A stretch of 64,000 nt of DNA from the NCBI GenBank assembly GCA_018394315.1, contig CP074575.1:124001-188000 (forward strand). The letters are read 5' to 3'. The first letter of the stretch is position 1. Each line of letters begins with the position of its first letter. Under the pieces are notes generated by a model. That model did no database searches. It was not told the DNA's origin and was given only the letters and a program-made list of their open reading frames with translations. Below are positions 26,196 through 34,172 of the stretch, piece by piece. The translations under genes and the position numbers were made by a program. This DNA comes from Mycoplasmatota bacterium (GTDB lineage Bacteria > Bacillota_I > Bacilli_A > MAG-NZ).

Positions 26196-27428
26196 ATGGT
26201 ATTTATAACGTTATTCATTTCTGTAATATTTATATTATTACTTGCAAACAAAAAAATAAATTTAGGTATATCATTTATACTTGGAAGTATTCTTTTATTA
26301 ATAATTAATCAAAAGGGACTCTCAACAATGATTGGAGTCTTAGAAAACACATTCAGTGATAAAATGGCTCTTACTTTATTACTTACAATAGCTTTAATTA
26401 CAGTTTTGGGTAGAGTGATGCAAGAGTACAAAATACTTGACAAAATGATTGGTTCATTAGAGTTTGTATTAAGGAGTGCAAAATTAACTATAATGCTTGC
26501 ACCAGCATTCATTGGATTATTATTAGTAAGTGGTGGTGCGTTGATGTCTGCACCATTAGTTGATAAACTTGGAACTAAATTGAGTTTATCAAGTGATAAG
26601 AAAGCTTCGATTAACATGTTATTCAGACATGGATTATATTTTATATATCCATTCTCTTCTACAATGATCCTTAGTGCTCAATTAGGAGAGTTTATCGTAT
26701 GGGATTTTATTAAAATAGCTCTTCCTGTAACATTACTTTTTTATATAGTTAGTTATATAGTATTACTAAGAAATGTTCAAGACACACCAAAGACAAAGAT
26801 TAATATCAAGGAGTATTTTAAAAATATACTTATATTTATGATATACTCTTCACCTTTATTAAGTAGCATAGTTTTATCAATAATATTCAATATGCCATTT
26901 TATCAAGTATTACCTGTAGGTATAGTTATTGCTTATATTATTCACCTATTTGATAAAAAAAGGAATTCAAATAAAGTGAAAGATAATTTCCCTCTTCTAT
27001 TAATAAAGGGAATAAACTTCAAACTTGTGTTCACCGTAGTAGGGGTATTAATATTTAAAAATTCACTTGGGGAAGTAGATAATCTACAAGAAACACTAAC
27101 AAATCTACTTGCTACAGGTATTCCAATAGAAATAATAATAATATTAGCGAGTGCATTCATTTCTTTTTCATTTGCATCAGTAAACCCGAGTGTTATTATT
27201 CTTTATCCAATCATTTTACCTTTAGCAATAAACTATGATACGAAACTTATATACGCATTACTAATTTATGTAACAGGATTCATCACTTATTATATTTCAC
27301 CACTACATTTATGCCAAATACTTACACTAGATTACTTTAGGATTAACCTAAAAGATTTATATAAAAATTATAAATTCATCTTACCAATAACTTATATATT
27401 AACTATTATTTGGTACATTATGTTATAG
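26196..27428 (+). CDS. DUF401-family integral membrane protein (predicted permease)
   Basis: A 410-residue protein with about ten hydrophobic segments, matching the DUF401 (COG1906) family, which is distantly related to ion-transporter/GntP-like permeases. Characteristic are ITVLGRVMQEYKILDKMI near residue 67 and SGGALMSAPLVDKLG near 110, followed by NMLFRHGLYFIYPFSS. The C-terminal part has ASAFISFSFASVNPSVIILY and YYISPLHLCQ. The ligand is unknown. AGGGGAG precedes the ATG. It is divergent from padR and convergent with ord, and a shared terminator lies between it and ord. Confidence 0.82.
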   Translation: MVFITLFISVIFILLLANKKINLGISFILGSILLLIINQKGLSTMIGVLENTFSDKMALTLLLTIALITVLGRVMQEYKILDKMIGSLEFVLRSAKLTIMLAPAFIGLLLVSGGALMSAPLVDKLGTKLSLSSDKKASINMLFRHGLYFIYPFSSTMILSAQLGEFIVWDFIKIALPVTLLFYIVSYIVLLRNVQDTPKTKINIKEYFKNILIFMIYSSPLLSSIVLSIIFNMPFYQVLPVGIVIAYIIHLFDKKRNSNKVKDNFPLLLIKGINFKLVFTVVGVLIFKNSLGEVDNLQETLTNLLATGIPIEIIIILASAFISFSFASVNPSVIILYPIILPLAINYDTKLIYALLIYVTGFITYYISPLHLCQILTLDYFRINLKDLYKNYKFILPITYILTIIWYIML

Positions 27429-27429
27429 A

Positions 27430-27454
27430 AAAGGATGCAAAAATTGCATCCTTT
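27430..27454. terminator. Bidirectional terminator between DUF401 gene and ord
   Basis: A perfect 11-bp stem (aaaggatgcaa/ttgcatccttt) with a three-base loop. T-rich sequence follows on the plus strand, and the minus strand reads cttttctataac, so it can serve both convergent genes. Confidence 0.85.
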
Positions 27455-28494
27455 TAATCTAGATAATTTCTCATGTCGCCCATGATAGCTCTTGGTACAG
27501 GTAAATCTAGCATTGTTTTTAATCCTGGTTTTGCATTAATTATATGAGGAATCATATTAACACACATTGCTATTGTTCCAATTCCACCATCAACTTCTGG
27601 ATTTATACTCATATTGATTTCAGGAGTACCTGTTAATTTAATATAATCACCAGTATGCGTACCTTCCATTTCTGGTTCAATTTGCTGTGGATGAATCATA
27701 TCTATTTTCAGTTCGCCATCAACATATCCTTGTCCAGTCATATTCACACCAGCAACATCATTAGCTTTTGCAAATCCATATGGTGACTTTCTATCAATAT
27801 TAGTAATAATAGGTTTCATTTGCTGTTTAAATTCAGAAACTTCCCAACCAACTGCTTCTGCAATCATACCAACACTTTCAGCAAATCCAACATGTCCTGC
27901 CATCGTTCCGTCTTCAACTTTATTCATAAAAGTATCAACTTTCATTCCAACACCTTGCTCTTCCATTACTGTTGGACCAAATGGTGATAAACTGTTAACA
28001 CGTTTACATTCTACTTTAGTTAAGTCAGTCATAGCACCAGTTAAACATACGGCTAATAAATCCATCATTAATCCAGGATTAATACCTGTACCTAAAATAG
28101 ATACATTATTTTCTTTAGCTATCCTATCTAATTCTTTAGCTAATTCTGGTTCCTGAGCTTTTGGGTAAGCCATTTCTTCAGCTGTTGAAATAATATTAAT
28201 ACCTTTTTCTAAAACTAGTTTAAGTCTTGGAAAAGCTTTACTTGTAAACGAATCAGTAGCGGTAATACAAACATCGATATCTTGATTCAATACTTCATCA
28301 ATATTATCATTTATGAAAACTTCACTTCTTCCATTTCTTTCAACACCTAGTAACTCATAAAGCTCTTTTCCTACTAACTCTTCATTAATATCACATACGC
28401 CGACAACTTCAACACCAGTTTTTGTAACTAATGATTCAACTGCACCTCGACCCATAGCACCGAAGCCCCATACTGCAACTTTAATATTTTCCAT
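27454..28494 (-). CDS. ord: 2,4-diaminopentanoate dehydrogenase
   Basis: A 346-residue NAD(P)-dependent oxidoreductase of the dihydrodipicolinate-reductase-like family. It deaminates 2,4-diaminopentanoate to 2-amino-4-ketopentanoate between the OraSE and OrtAB steps. The N-terminal Rossmann motif is KVAVWGFGAMGRGAVESL. The segments ISTAEEMAYPKAQEPELA, NPGLMMDLLAVCL and MEEQGVGMKVDTF are typical of Ord. Relatives usually have ord beside ortA. Here it is about 4.5 kb upstream of the operon, behind five unrelated genes, with its own AAGGAG ribosome binding site and an upstream yccF gene 10 bp away. Confidence 0.94.
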   Translation of the reverse strand: MENIKVAVWGFGAMGRGAVESLVTKTGVEVVGVCDINEELVGKELYELLGVERNGRSEVFINDNIDEVLNQDIDVCITATDSFTSKAFPRLKLVLEKGINIISTAEEMAYPKAQEPELAKELDRIAKENNVSILGTGINPGLMMDLLAVCLTGAMTDLTKVECKRVNSLSPFGPTVMEEQGVGMKVDTFMNKVEDGTMAGHVGFAESVGMIAEAVGWEVSEFKQQMKPIITNIDRKSPYGFAKANDVAGVNMTGQGYVDGELKIDMIHPQQIEPEMEGTHTGDYIKLTGTPEINMSINPEVDGGIGTIAMCVNMIPHIINAKPGLKTMLDLPVPRAIMGDMRNYLD

Positions 28495-28504
28495 ATAAAT
28501 CTCC

Positions 28505-28867
28505 TTAATTTATTTTTGCTCCAAATGGTAGCAACGCTAACAAAGCAAATTTAAAATGTTGCTTCCCAAATGGAATACCAATTATAGTTATTGAGAGTAA
28601 TATCCCTATTACTATATGACATAAACATAATTCCCAGCCAAATAGTATTAACCAGATAATATTTCCAATTAATCCACCGACTCCAAACTCTCCTACTTGT
28701 ACGTCTCGTCCAAATGGCCAAAGAACTAATTTACTAATTTTAAAACACTGTAGACCAAATGGAATACCTATAATAGTTATTGAAAAAAGCAAACCCGTTA
28801 AGAACCAAAATATAGCTGATAATAATCCACCAAAAATCAACCATATTAAGTTACCTATTAAACTCAT
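28505..28867 (-). CDS. YccF-family (DUF307) inner membrane protein
   Basis: A 120-residue membrane protein with two repeats of the YccF domain, each ending in SITIIGIPFG (residues ~29-38 and ~93-102). Each is followed by a short aromatic/basic segment (LQCFKIS, KQHFKFA) and LWPFG or LLPFG. The function of the family is not established. GGAGGTGG precedes the ATG. It is 10 bp upstream of ord on the same strand, so ord may be transcribed from its promoter. The association with amino acid catabolism is probably accidental. Confidence 0.88.
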   Translation of the reverse strand: MSLIGNLIWLIFGGLLSAIFWFLTGLLFSITIIGIPFGLQCFKISKLVLWPFGRDVQVGEFGVGGLIGNIIWLILFGWELCLCHIVIGILLSITIIGIPFGKQHFKFALLALLPFGAKIN

Positions 28868-28966
28868 TCCTCCACCTCCATTAATTCACTAAGATTATAA
28901 CAAAATTTCTATGTTTTTCCTATCATTTTTTTAAATGTCTTAAAATTTAAAAAAGCGAGTGATAGA

Positions 28967-29144
28967 ATGAAACTAACTTTTTCCAAAAACGATGTATTAG
29001 ATGCCTTTAGATATTACAAAGATATCATTAATGCAAAAAGAAATACTTAAATATATCTATGAAAATATGACTGCGGGTAATGGATTAATAATACGGGAAA
29101 TTAAACATAGATTTGGTATAGCTTGGATTATCATTGCATGTTAG
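28967..29144 (+). pseudogene. Possible remnant of a LexA-like winged-helix gene
   Basis: Two short overlapping reading frames between minus-strand genes. The first (28967-29050) encodes 27 residues starting MKLTFSKNDVLDAFRYYKD. The second, in another frame (29031-29144), encodes 37 residues, including EILKYIYENMTAG and LIIREIKHRFGI. That resembles the LexA-type DNA-binding domain (I-x-YI ... IREI ... FGI), but it stops right after the recognition region. Truncation and frame change suggest a decayed gene. A role as a short expressed peptide cannot be excluded. Confidence 0.3.
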
Positions 29145-29150
29145 TAAAAT

Positions 29151-29175
29151 AAAAAGATGCACTCAGCATCTTTTT
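29151..29175. terminator. Terminator after the phosphotransferase gene
   Basis: A perfect 10-bp stem (aaaaagatgc/gcatcttttt) with a five-base loop covers the phosphotransferase stop codon. The A/T-flanked hairpin can act in both directions. Confidence 0.85.
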
Positions 29176-30050
29176 GAATAATATTTAGGTACCTCTAATT
29201 TAAAATCATCATAGTCCTCTAGAATCATCTCAATTAGAGAATCATTATCATCCATTTGCTCAGGGTAATATTTATAAGTCCACACTACTGAGTTAAATAA
29301 CCCCATAGCTAAATAAAGCCTTAGAACAATGAATTCATCTTTTGTAAATCCATATCCATCAAATAAACCGATAACATATTCTAATGAAAAACTTCGTGAA
29401 AAAACCGAAGCCCTTTCAAATTCTATTACATAATCTGAATATTTGCATCTATTAAAATCATAGCATCCAATATAGCCGTTTTCATCAAAAACACTATTCT
29501 CTAGATGAAAATCTCCATGTAAAAATTGAGCTTTTCTATCTTTAAGAATATAAAGATTATTTCTTATGAACTCAACAATCAAGTTCTCTTTTATAATGCT
29601 ACACGATAGTTCTTTAAATTCTGAGTAAATTCTCTCAAACTTCTTTGTGAAGACTTTAAATATGTCTATCTCCTTCTCACTCTCAATGCTGTGTATTAAT
29701 TTTAATTCCTTTCCTGATGAAACACCAATCTTATATTGCAGTTCCTTGCTGTATTTCGTTACAGCATCACCAGTCTCTCCTTCTATAAATGAAAAGATAG
29801 TATAACACTTATCGAACTCCTCAACAAAACCGTAGAAAATTACTCTTGGACATTTAACTCCGATAGAATATAATTCTTCCATCCTACTAACTTTATCTAA
29901 AATCTTATTCTTTTCACTGATATTGTGTATTTTCAAAACAAAATGATTCTCGTTATAATAGTGATATTTCTCGTCAAAAGAATACCCACCCTCAAGAACT
30001 AAAAGTTCTTTTATACCGTGCTTTTTCTTTATAATATCTATATATGACAT
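29163..30050 (-). CDS. APH-family phosphotransferase
   Basis: A 295-residue kinase of the aminoglycoside phosphotransferase/choline kinase superfamily. The catalytic loop reads FLHGDFHLENSVF and the metal-binding aspartate sits in YDFNRCKYSDYVIEFERA. Ahead of them are a glycine-rich stretch (LEGGYSFDEKYHY) and VLKIHN with the ATP lysine. I place the start at 30050, where AGGAGG precedes ATG; an upstream in-frame ATG at 30119 would read through the promoter. Family members phosphorylate antibiotics, homoserine, choline, 5-methylthioribose or vitamins; the substrate here is unknown. It is divergent from an ECF vitamin-transporter component, which suggests a salvage kinase. Confidence 0.82.
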   Translation of the reverse strand: MSYIDIIKKKHGIKELLVLEGGYSFDEKYHYYNENHFVLKIHNISEKNKILDKVSRMEELYSIGVKCPRVIFYGFVEEFDKCYTIFSFIEGETGDAVTKYSKELQYKIGVSSGKELKLIHSIESEKEIDIFKVFTKKFERIYSEFKELSCSIIKENLIVEFIRNNLYILKDRKAQFLHGDFHLENSVFDENGYIGCYDFNRCKYSDYVIEFERASVFSRSFSLEYVIGLFDGYGFTKDEFIVLRLYLAMGLFNSVVWTYKYYPEQMDDNDSLIEMILEDYDDFKLEVPKYYSKRC

Positions 30051-30104
30051 AATCCCTCCTATATAAGATCTAATCAAACAAATCTTGACAAAAAAATATA
30101 ACCG

Positions 30105-30133
30105 TTTACATAATAACATATATCATCTATAAT
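30105..30133 (+). promoter_or_regulatory. Promoter of the ECF S-component gene
   Basis: TTTACA (30105-30110) and TATAAT (30128-30133) are separated by 17 bp, just upstream of the GTG start at 30158. Confidence 0.65.
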
Positions 30134-30157
30134 ACAATCAGTAAGGAAGTGTTTACC

Positions 30158-30661
30158 GTGATAGCAAAAGATGCTAGTAGATACACTATTTTCATCTTTA
30201 TTGTCTTTATATGTACATATTTAATCCGCATAAGAATTCCGATCCCAGGTGAGGGGGGTCTTATTCATGCTGGTAATGTTGCTTTATTTGCAATAGCTAT
30301 AGTATATGGAAAGAAAGCAGGAGCTATTTCAGGTTCAATTGGTATGACATTATTTGATCTTTTGAGTGGTTGGACTAATTATGCAATTGGTACCTTAATA
30401 ATAAGATTTGTTTGCGGCTTTGTTGTAGGGGTAGTAGCCCATTCTCAAAATGAGTGTGGAAAAAGTGCATATAGAAATATATTAGCGATGTGCTTTGGAG
30501 TAGTAATCATTGTCCTAGGATATTATTTCTATGAAATATTCTTTATCTATCATGGCGACTATATTATTCCAATTCTGCACATGCCAAGTAATATATCTCA
30601 GTCCATTATTGGCATAATATTTGCAATGCCGATAATTAAATTCTTACAAAAAAGTAGATAA
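30158..30661 (+). CDS. ECF transporter S component, substrate unknown
   Basis: A 167-residue membrane protein with about five to six hydrophobic segments, typical of substrate-binding S components of energy-coupling-factor vitamin transporters. IHAGNVALFAIAIVYGKKAG and GSIGMTLFDLLSGWTNYAIG are the conserved loop regions of the DUF3816-like group. I choose the GTG at 30158 because AAGGAAG lies at proper spacing; another in-frame GTG at 30149 overlaps that site. No EcfA/EcfA'/EcfT module is in the window, so it must share a module encoded elsewhere. The vitamin cannot be inferred with confidence. Confidence 0.8.
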   Translation: MIAKDASRYTIFIFIVFICTYLIRIRIPIPGEGGLIHAGNVALFAIAIVYGKKAGAISGSIGMTLFDLLSGWTNYAIGTLIIRFVCGFVVGVVAHSQNECGKSAYRNILAMCFGVVIIVLGYYFYEIFFIYHGDYIIPILHMPSNISQSIIGIIFAMPIIKFLQKSR

Positions 30662-30705
30662 AACTTTCTTTAGTTTAAAATCTTTTAAATTATTGAGGTT
30701 ATAAG

Positions 30706-30736
30706 TAAAAAAATAATTCAACATGAATTATTTTTT
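30706..30736. terminator. Terminator between the ECF gene and livF
   Basis: A 9-bp inverted repeat (aaataattc/gaattattt) flanked by A and T runs. It can terminate both the ECF transcript and the minus-strand liv operon. Confidence 0.75.
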
Positions 30737-31441
30737 TTATGCAGATAGATAAGCTTCTTTAACTTTTTCATTGGATAAGAGTTCGTTAGAATCTCCTTCT
30801 ATAATAATTTTACCTGTCTCAAGTACATAGGCTTTATTCGCTATTTGTAAAGCTCTATTTGCGTTTTGTTCTACGAGTAGAATTGTTGTTCCGTTCTTGT
30901 TTATATCATTAATAATATTAAATATTTCATCTACTAATAGTGGCGCTAATCCCATCGATGGCTCATCTAACAATAAAAGTCTTGGTCTAGACATCAAAGC
31001 CCTCCCTATAGCTAACATTTGTTGTTCCCCACCTGAAAGGGTTCCAGCGGATTGCGACTCCCTTTCCTTTAATCTTGGAAACCGTCTAAATATATTTTCT
31101 AAATCTTTAGTAATCTCGTCTTTATCATTTCTACTATAAGCACCCATCAACAAATTATCCATTACAGACAAATTAGAAAACACTCTTCTACCTTCAGGTA
31201 CATGGCTCATACCCAATTTAACTATCTCATAAGGCTCTAGCCCCGACAAATCTAAATTATCATATATTACTGAGCCTGAAGATTGATTTAAAATAGAAGA
31301 AATAGTTTTAATGATAGTAGTTTTTCCAGCACCATTTGATCCAATTAGCGTTACAATTTCACCTTCAGAAACTTCAAACGAAATTCCTTTTATAGCATGA
31401 ATTTTACCATAATGAACATGCAAGTCTTTAACTTTTAGCAT
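30737..31441 (-). CDS. livF: Branched-chain amino-acid ABC transporter, ATPase LivF
   Basis: A 234-residue ABC ATPase of the LivF family. Walker A is IGSNGAGKTT at residues 33-42, the signature is LSGGEQQMLAIGRALMSRP near 136-154, Walker B follows in LLLLDEPSMGLAPLLV and the H-loop region reads ILLVEQNANRAL, where LivF characteristically has Gln-Asn instead of His. It pairs with LivG, LivH and LivM to energise uptake of leucine, isoleucine and valine or related amino acids. AGGAGG precedes the ATG, 11 bp after livG. It is the last gene of livJHMGF. Confidence 0.93.
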   Translation of the reverse strand: MLKVKDLHVHYGKIHAIKGISFEVSEGEIVTLIGSNGAGKTTIIKTISSILNQSSGSVIYDNLDLSGLEPYEIVKLGMSHVPEGRRVFSNLSVMDNLLMGAYSRNDKDEITKDLENIFRRFPRLKERESQSAGTLSGGEQQMLAIGRALMSRPRLLLLDEPSMGLAPLLVDEIFNIINDINKNGTTILLVEQNANRALQIANKAYVLETGKIIIEGDSNELLSNEKVKEAYLSA

Positions 31442-31948
31442 TCTATTTCCTCCTATTCACCTAAATATGCTTTTATAACGTTTTTATTAACTCGAATTTC
31501 TTCAGGAGTACCTTTTGCGATAATTCTACCATAGTCAATTACAACTAGTCTTTCGCATATACCCATAACTAACTTCATATCGTGCTCAATCAATAATATA
31601 GCAATATCAAATTTATTTCTTATAAAATTAATAGTTTCCATCAATTCTTCGGTCTCTTGAGGGTTCATCCCTGCAGCTGGTTCATCTAAAAGGAGAATTT
31701 TAGGTGAAGTTGCTAGAGCTCTTGCTATTTCAAGCTTTCTTTGTTTACCATATGGTAAGTTCTTAGCTAGAGTGTTAGCAAAACCATCTAACTCAAAAAC
31801 TTTTAACAACTCTAGACAAATTTTCTTGGCTTCTTTTTCTTCCTGCCAATACTTCGGAGTACGGAAAATTGAAGATATAATAGAGTAATTCATTTCGTTA
31901 TGATAAGCAATCTTAATATTATCGAGTACGGTTAGTTCCTTAAATAAT

Positions 31949-32008
31949 CTCCAGTTAACATATTGAATATTGTAGTTTTACCAGCACCATTTGGTCCAAT
32001 AAGTCCTA
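31949..32008. repeat. 60-bp direct repeat, copy A (misplaced copy in livG)
   Basis: Identical over 60 bp to 32058-32117, with a start-to-start offset of 109 bp. This copy occupies the place of the Q-loop coding region of livG and brings the stop codon. Confidence 0.95.
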
Positions 32009-32057
32009 ATCATGCTTACATTATCAAGTAATATTTCTCCACTAGTTGGTACATATA

Positions 32058-32117
32058 CTCCAGTTAACATATTGAATATTGTAGTTTTACCAGCACCATT
32101 TGGTCCAATAAGTCCTA
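32058..32117. repeat. 60-bp direct repeat, copy B (native Walker A coding region)
   Basis: The source copy, in frame with LivG and encoding residues ~32-52 including the P-loop. Identity with copy A is complete, so the event is recent or artefactual. Confidence 0.95.
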
Positions 32118-32210
32118 CTAACTCATTCTCACCTATAGATAATTCAAAGTCATCAACAGCAACTAATCCACCAAAAACCATACGCAGATTTTTAACATCT
32201 AATAATGCCA

Positions 32211-33206
32211 TTAATTGTCACTCCCATCTATAGGTTTTTTCTTTGTTCTTCTTTTGAATTTATTTAATATATTTGTCAAAGAAAATTCAGATGTTCCAAA
32301 TAGTCCTTGAGGTCTAAATAACATCATAACAATAAGTAATAAAGAGTAAATTAATAATCTGTAATTAGCAAATTCTCTTAATACTTCAGGTAAGAAAGTT
32401 AGGAATATTGAAGCTAGTATAGCTCCTGTTAAGCTTCCCATTCCTCCTAACACGACTATAACAAAAATATCAATAGACTTGATAAATCCAAATGCAGCAG
32501 GAGCTAAATAAGCCATTTGGAAAGCATAGAGTGCTCCTCCTACTCCACCAAAGAATGCAGCTACTGCAAATCCCAATATCTTATATTTTGTTATTGGTAT
32601 CCCCACCGCTTCCGCAGCTATTTCATCTTCGCGAATTGATAATATGGCTCTCCCATGTCTTGATTTCATTATTAAAACAATAATTGTAACTACAATTACA
32701 GTAGTCCAAAATGCTGTTGGGAAAGATAATATTCTTGGAATACCAGATAATCCTTGTGCTCCACCTGTAAAACCAAGATTTGTAATAATAACTTTAATTA
32801 CCTCCCCAAAACCTAAAGTCATAATACCCAAATAGTCACCACGTAATCTTAAAGCTGGAGCACCTACAATAACACCAGCCAAAGCTGCTGAGATTCCACC
32901 AACAAGAGCAGCAATAATAAAAATTATAACATTTGGTAAACTTGATGTTTTAAGCATTATTCCTGTAAGTGCAGAACTATATGCTCCAATAGCCATAAAT
33001 CCAGCATGACCCAAAACAAGTTGACCTAAAAATCCTGTAGCCATATTTAAGCTTGTTGACATAACAATACTAATGCAAACCAATACCAAAATTGTATAGT
33101 AGTATCTATTTAATACATTAGCAGAAATTAAAGAATATAATATTAAGAAAACAGCGAGTAAAGCGGCGAAGTTTCTAATGTAAGATTTCATCGAAGTATT
33201 TTTCAT
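32211..33206 (-). CDS. livM: Branched-chain amino-acid ABC transporter permease LivM
   Basis: A 331-residue permease with about nine hydrophobic segments. Typical LivM segments are STSLNMATGFLGQLVLGHAG, LRLRGDYLGIMTLGFGEVIK and the cytoplasmic coupling region SRHGRAILSIREDEIAAEAV. They are followed by VVLGGMGSLTGAILAS near residue 260. It forms the membrane channel with LivH. AAGGAGAAGG precedes the ATG. Its stop shares bases with the livG start. Although livG is disrupted, this gene looks intact. Confidence 0.93.
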   Translation of the reverse strand: MKNTSMKSYIRNFAALLAVFLILYSLISANVLNRYYYTILVLVCISIVMSTSLNMATGFLGQLVLGHAGFMAIGAYSSALTGIMLKTSSLPNVIIFIIAALVGGISAALAGVIVGAPALRLRGDYLGIMTLGFGEVIKVIITNLGFTGGAQGLSGIPRILSFPTAFWTTVIVVTIIVLIMKSRHGRAILSIREDEIAAEAVGIPITKYKILGFAVAAFFGGVGGALYAFQMAYLAPAAFGFIKSIDIFVIVVLGGMGSLTGAILASIFLTFLPEVLREFANYRLLIYSLLLIVMMLFRPQGLFGTSEFSLTNILNKFKRRTKKKPIDGSDN

Positions 33207-33209
33207 ATT

Positions 33210-34094
33210 TTACACCTTCTCCTTAACATTTTTACCTAGTATACCAGTAGGTCTTACTAGTAATACTAAAATCAATATTCCAAATACTATTGCGTCTGCC
33301 CAAGAACTTGAAATATACCCCTTTGTCAGTGTTTCAACGATTCCAATAGTAAATCCACCAAGCATCGCTCCAGGAATGCTTCCGATTCCTCCGAATACTG
33401 CAGCAACGAACGCCTTCAGACCAGGCATTGTACCCATCGTTGGATAAACTTGTGTATATGCAACACTATATAATACACCACCCAAAGCACCTAAAGCAGA
33501 ACCAAGTGCAAAAGTTAGCGAGATAATTCTATTTACATTTATACCCATAAGTACTGCAGCTTCTTTATCCTCAGAAACAGCTCGCATTGCTTTACCGGAC
33601 TTAGTTTTTTGGATAAACAGTTGAAGCAATACCATAAACAATACAGAAATTATGATAGTTAATATAGTAATTTTAGGTATACCAATGCTTCCTATAAAAA
33701 TTGGCTCTTTAGATACTAATCCAGGCATAACCTTAGGTTCAGCTCCAAATATTACTAGAGCTAAGTTTTGTAAAAATAAACTCATACCTATTGCAGTAAT
33801 TAAAGCAGAAATTCTAGGCGCCGTTCTTAGTTTTTTATACGCAATTCTCTCTATAATGATACCGATTAATGCTGCTAACCCCATCGAAATTAAGATAATA
33901 ACAATAAGTGGTAACTCTATAGGTAATGTTGTTGCTATTAAGAATGCAAAATATGCGCCAAGCATCATTACTTCACCATGGGCAAAGTTTATTAATTTGA
34001 TAATTCCGTATACCATTGTGTACCCAATTGCCACTAATGCATATATACTTCCAACATTTAATCCATTAATTAATTGTTTAATTAATATTTCCAT
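33210..34094 (-). CDS. livH: Branched-chain amino-acid ABC transporter permease LivH
   Basis: A 294-residue permease of the LivH family. LINGLNVGSIYALVAIGYTM is near the N-terminus and the segment INFAHGEVMMLGAYFAF follows. The coupling motif SGKAMRAVSEDKEAAVLMGI is at about residues 165-185, with AVFGGIGSIPGAMLGGF near 240. I place the start at the ATG at 34094, with GGGGTGG upstream; an in-frame GTG nine bases earlier is part of that ribosome binding site. It lies 3 bp before livM and 78 bp after livJ. Confidence 0.93.
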   Translation of the reverse strand: MEILIKQLINGLNVGSIYALVAIGYTMVYGIIKLINFAHGEVMMLGAYFAFLIATTLPIELPLIVIILISMGLAALIGIIIERIAYKKLRTAPRISALITAIGMSLFLQNLALVIFGAEPKVMPGLVSKEPIFIGSIGIPKITILTIIISVLFMVLLQLFIQKTKSGKAMRAVSEDKEAAVLMGINVNRIISLTFALGSALGALGGVLYSVAYTQVYPTMGTMPGLKAFVAAVFGGIGSIPGAMLGGFTIGIVETLTKGYISSSWADAIVFGILILVLLVRPTGILGKNVKEKV

Positions 34095-34172
34095 AAATTC
34101 CACCCCAAAAAGTTCTATTTAAATATAATAATAAGGAAGGAATTTACCCTCCTTATTATGTAAAGTAATGTC

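Larger units (their letters stand above)
31453..32211 (-). pseudogene. livG: livG, ATPase gene broken by an internal 60-bp replacement
   Basis: This should be the LivG ATPase of the liv operon. Codons 1-67 are intact, with Walker A (GPNGAGKTT) near residues 36-44. Codons ~88-252 are also intact, with the signature region LPYGKQRKLEIARALATSP, Walker B LLLDEPAAGMNP and H-loop LLIEHDMK. Between them, codons ~68-88 are replaced by an exact 60-bp copy (31949-32008) of the Walker A region (32058-32117), read in another frame. An in-frame TAA appears at codon 78 and the Q-loop segment (normally ...ARTFQN...) is absent. Up- and downstream parts stay in the same frame and total length (252 codons) is normal. 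As written the product is inactive; an assembly error is possible. Confidence 0.9.

Noticed and set aside
31949-32117. The 60-bp repeat as a diversity-generating retroelement template or a CRISPR-like array
   Set aside because: There are only two copies, they are identical without adenine-specific changes, there is no reverse transcriptase and no spacer pattern, and both lie within one ABC ATPase gene.
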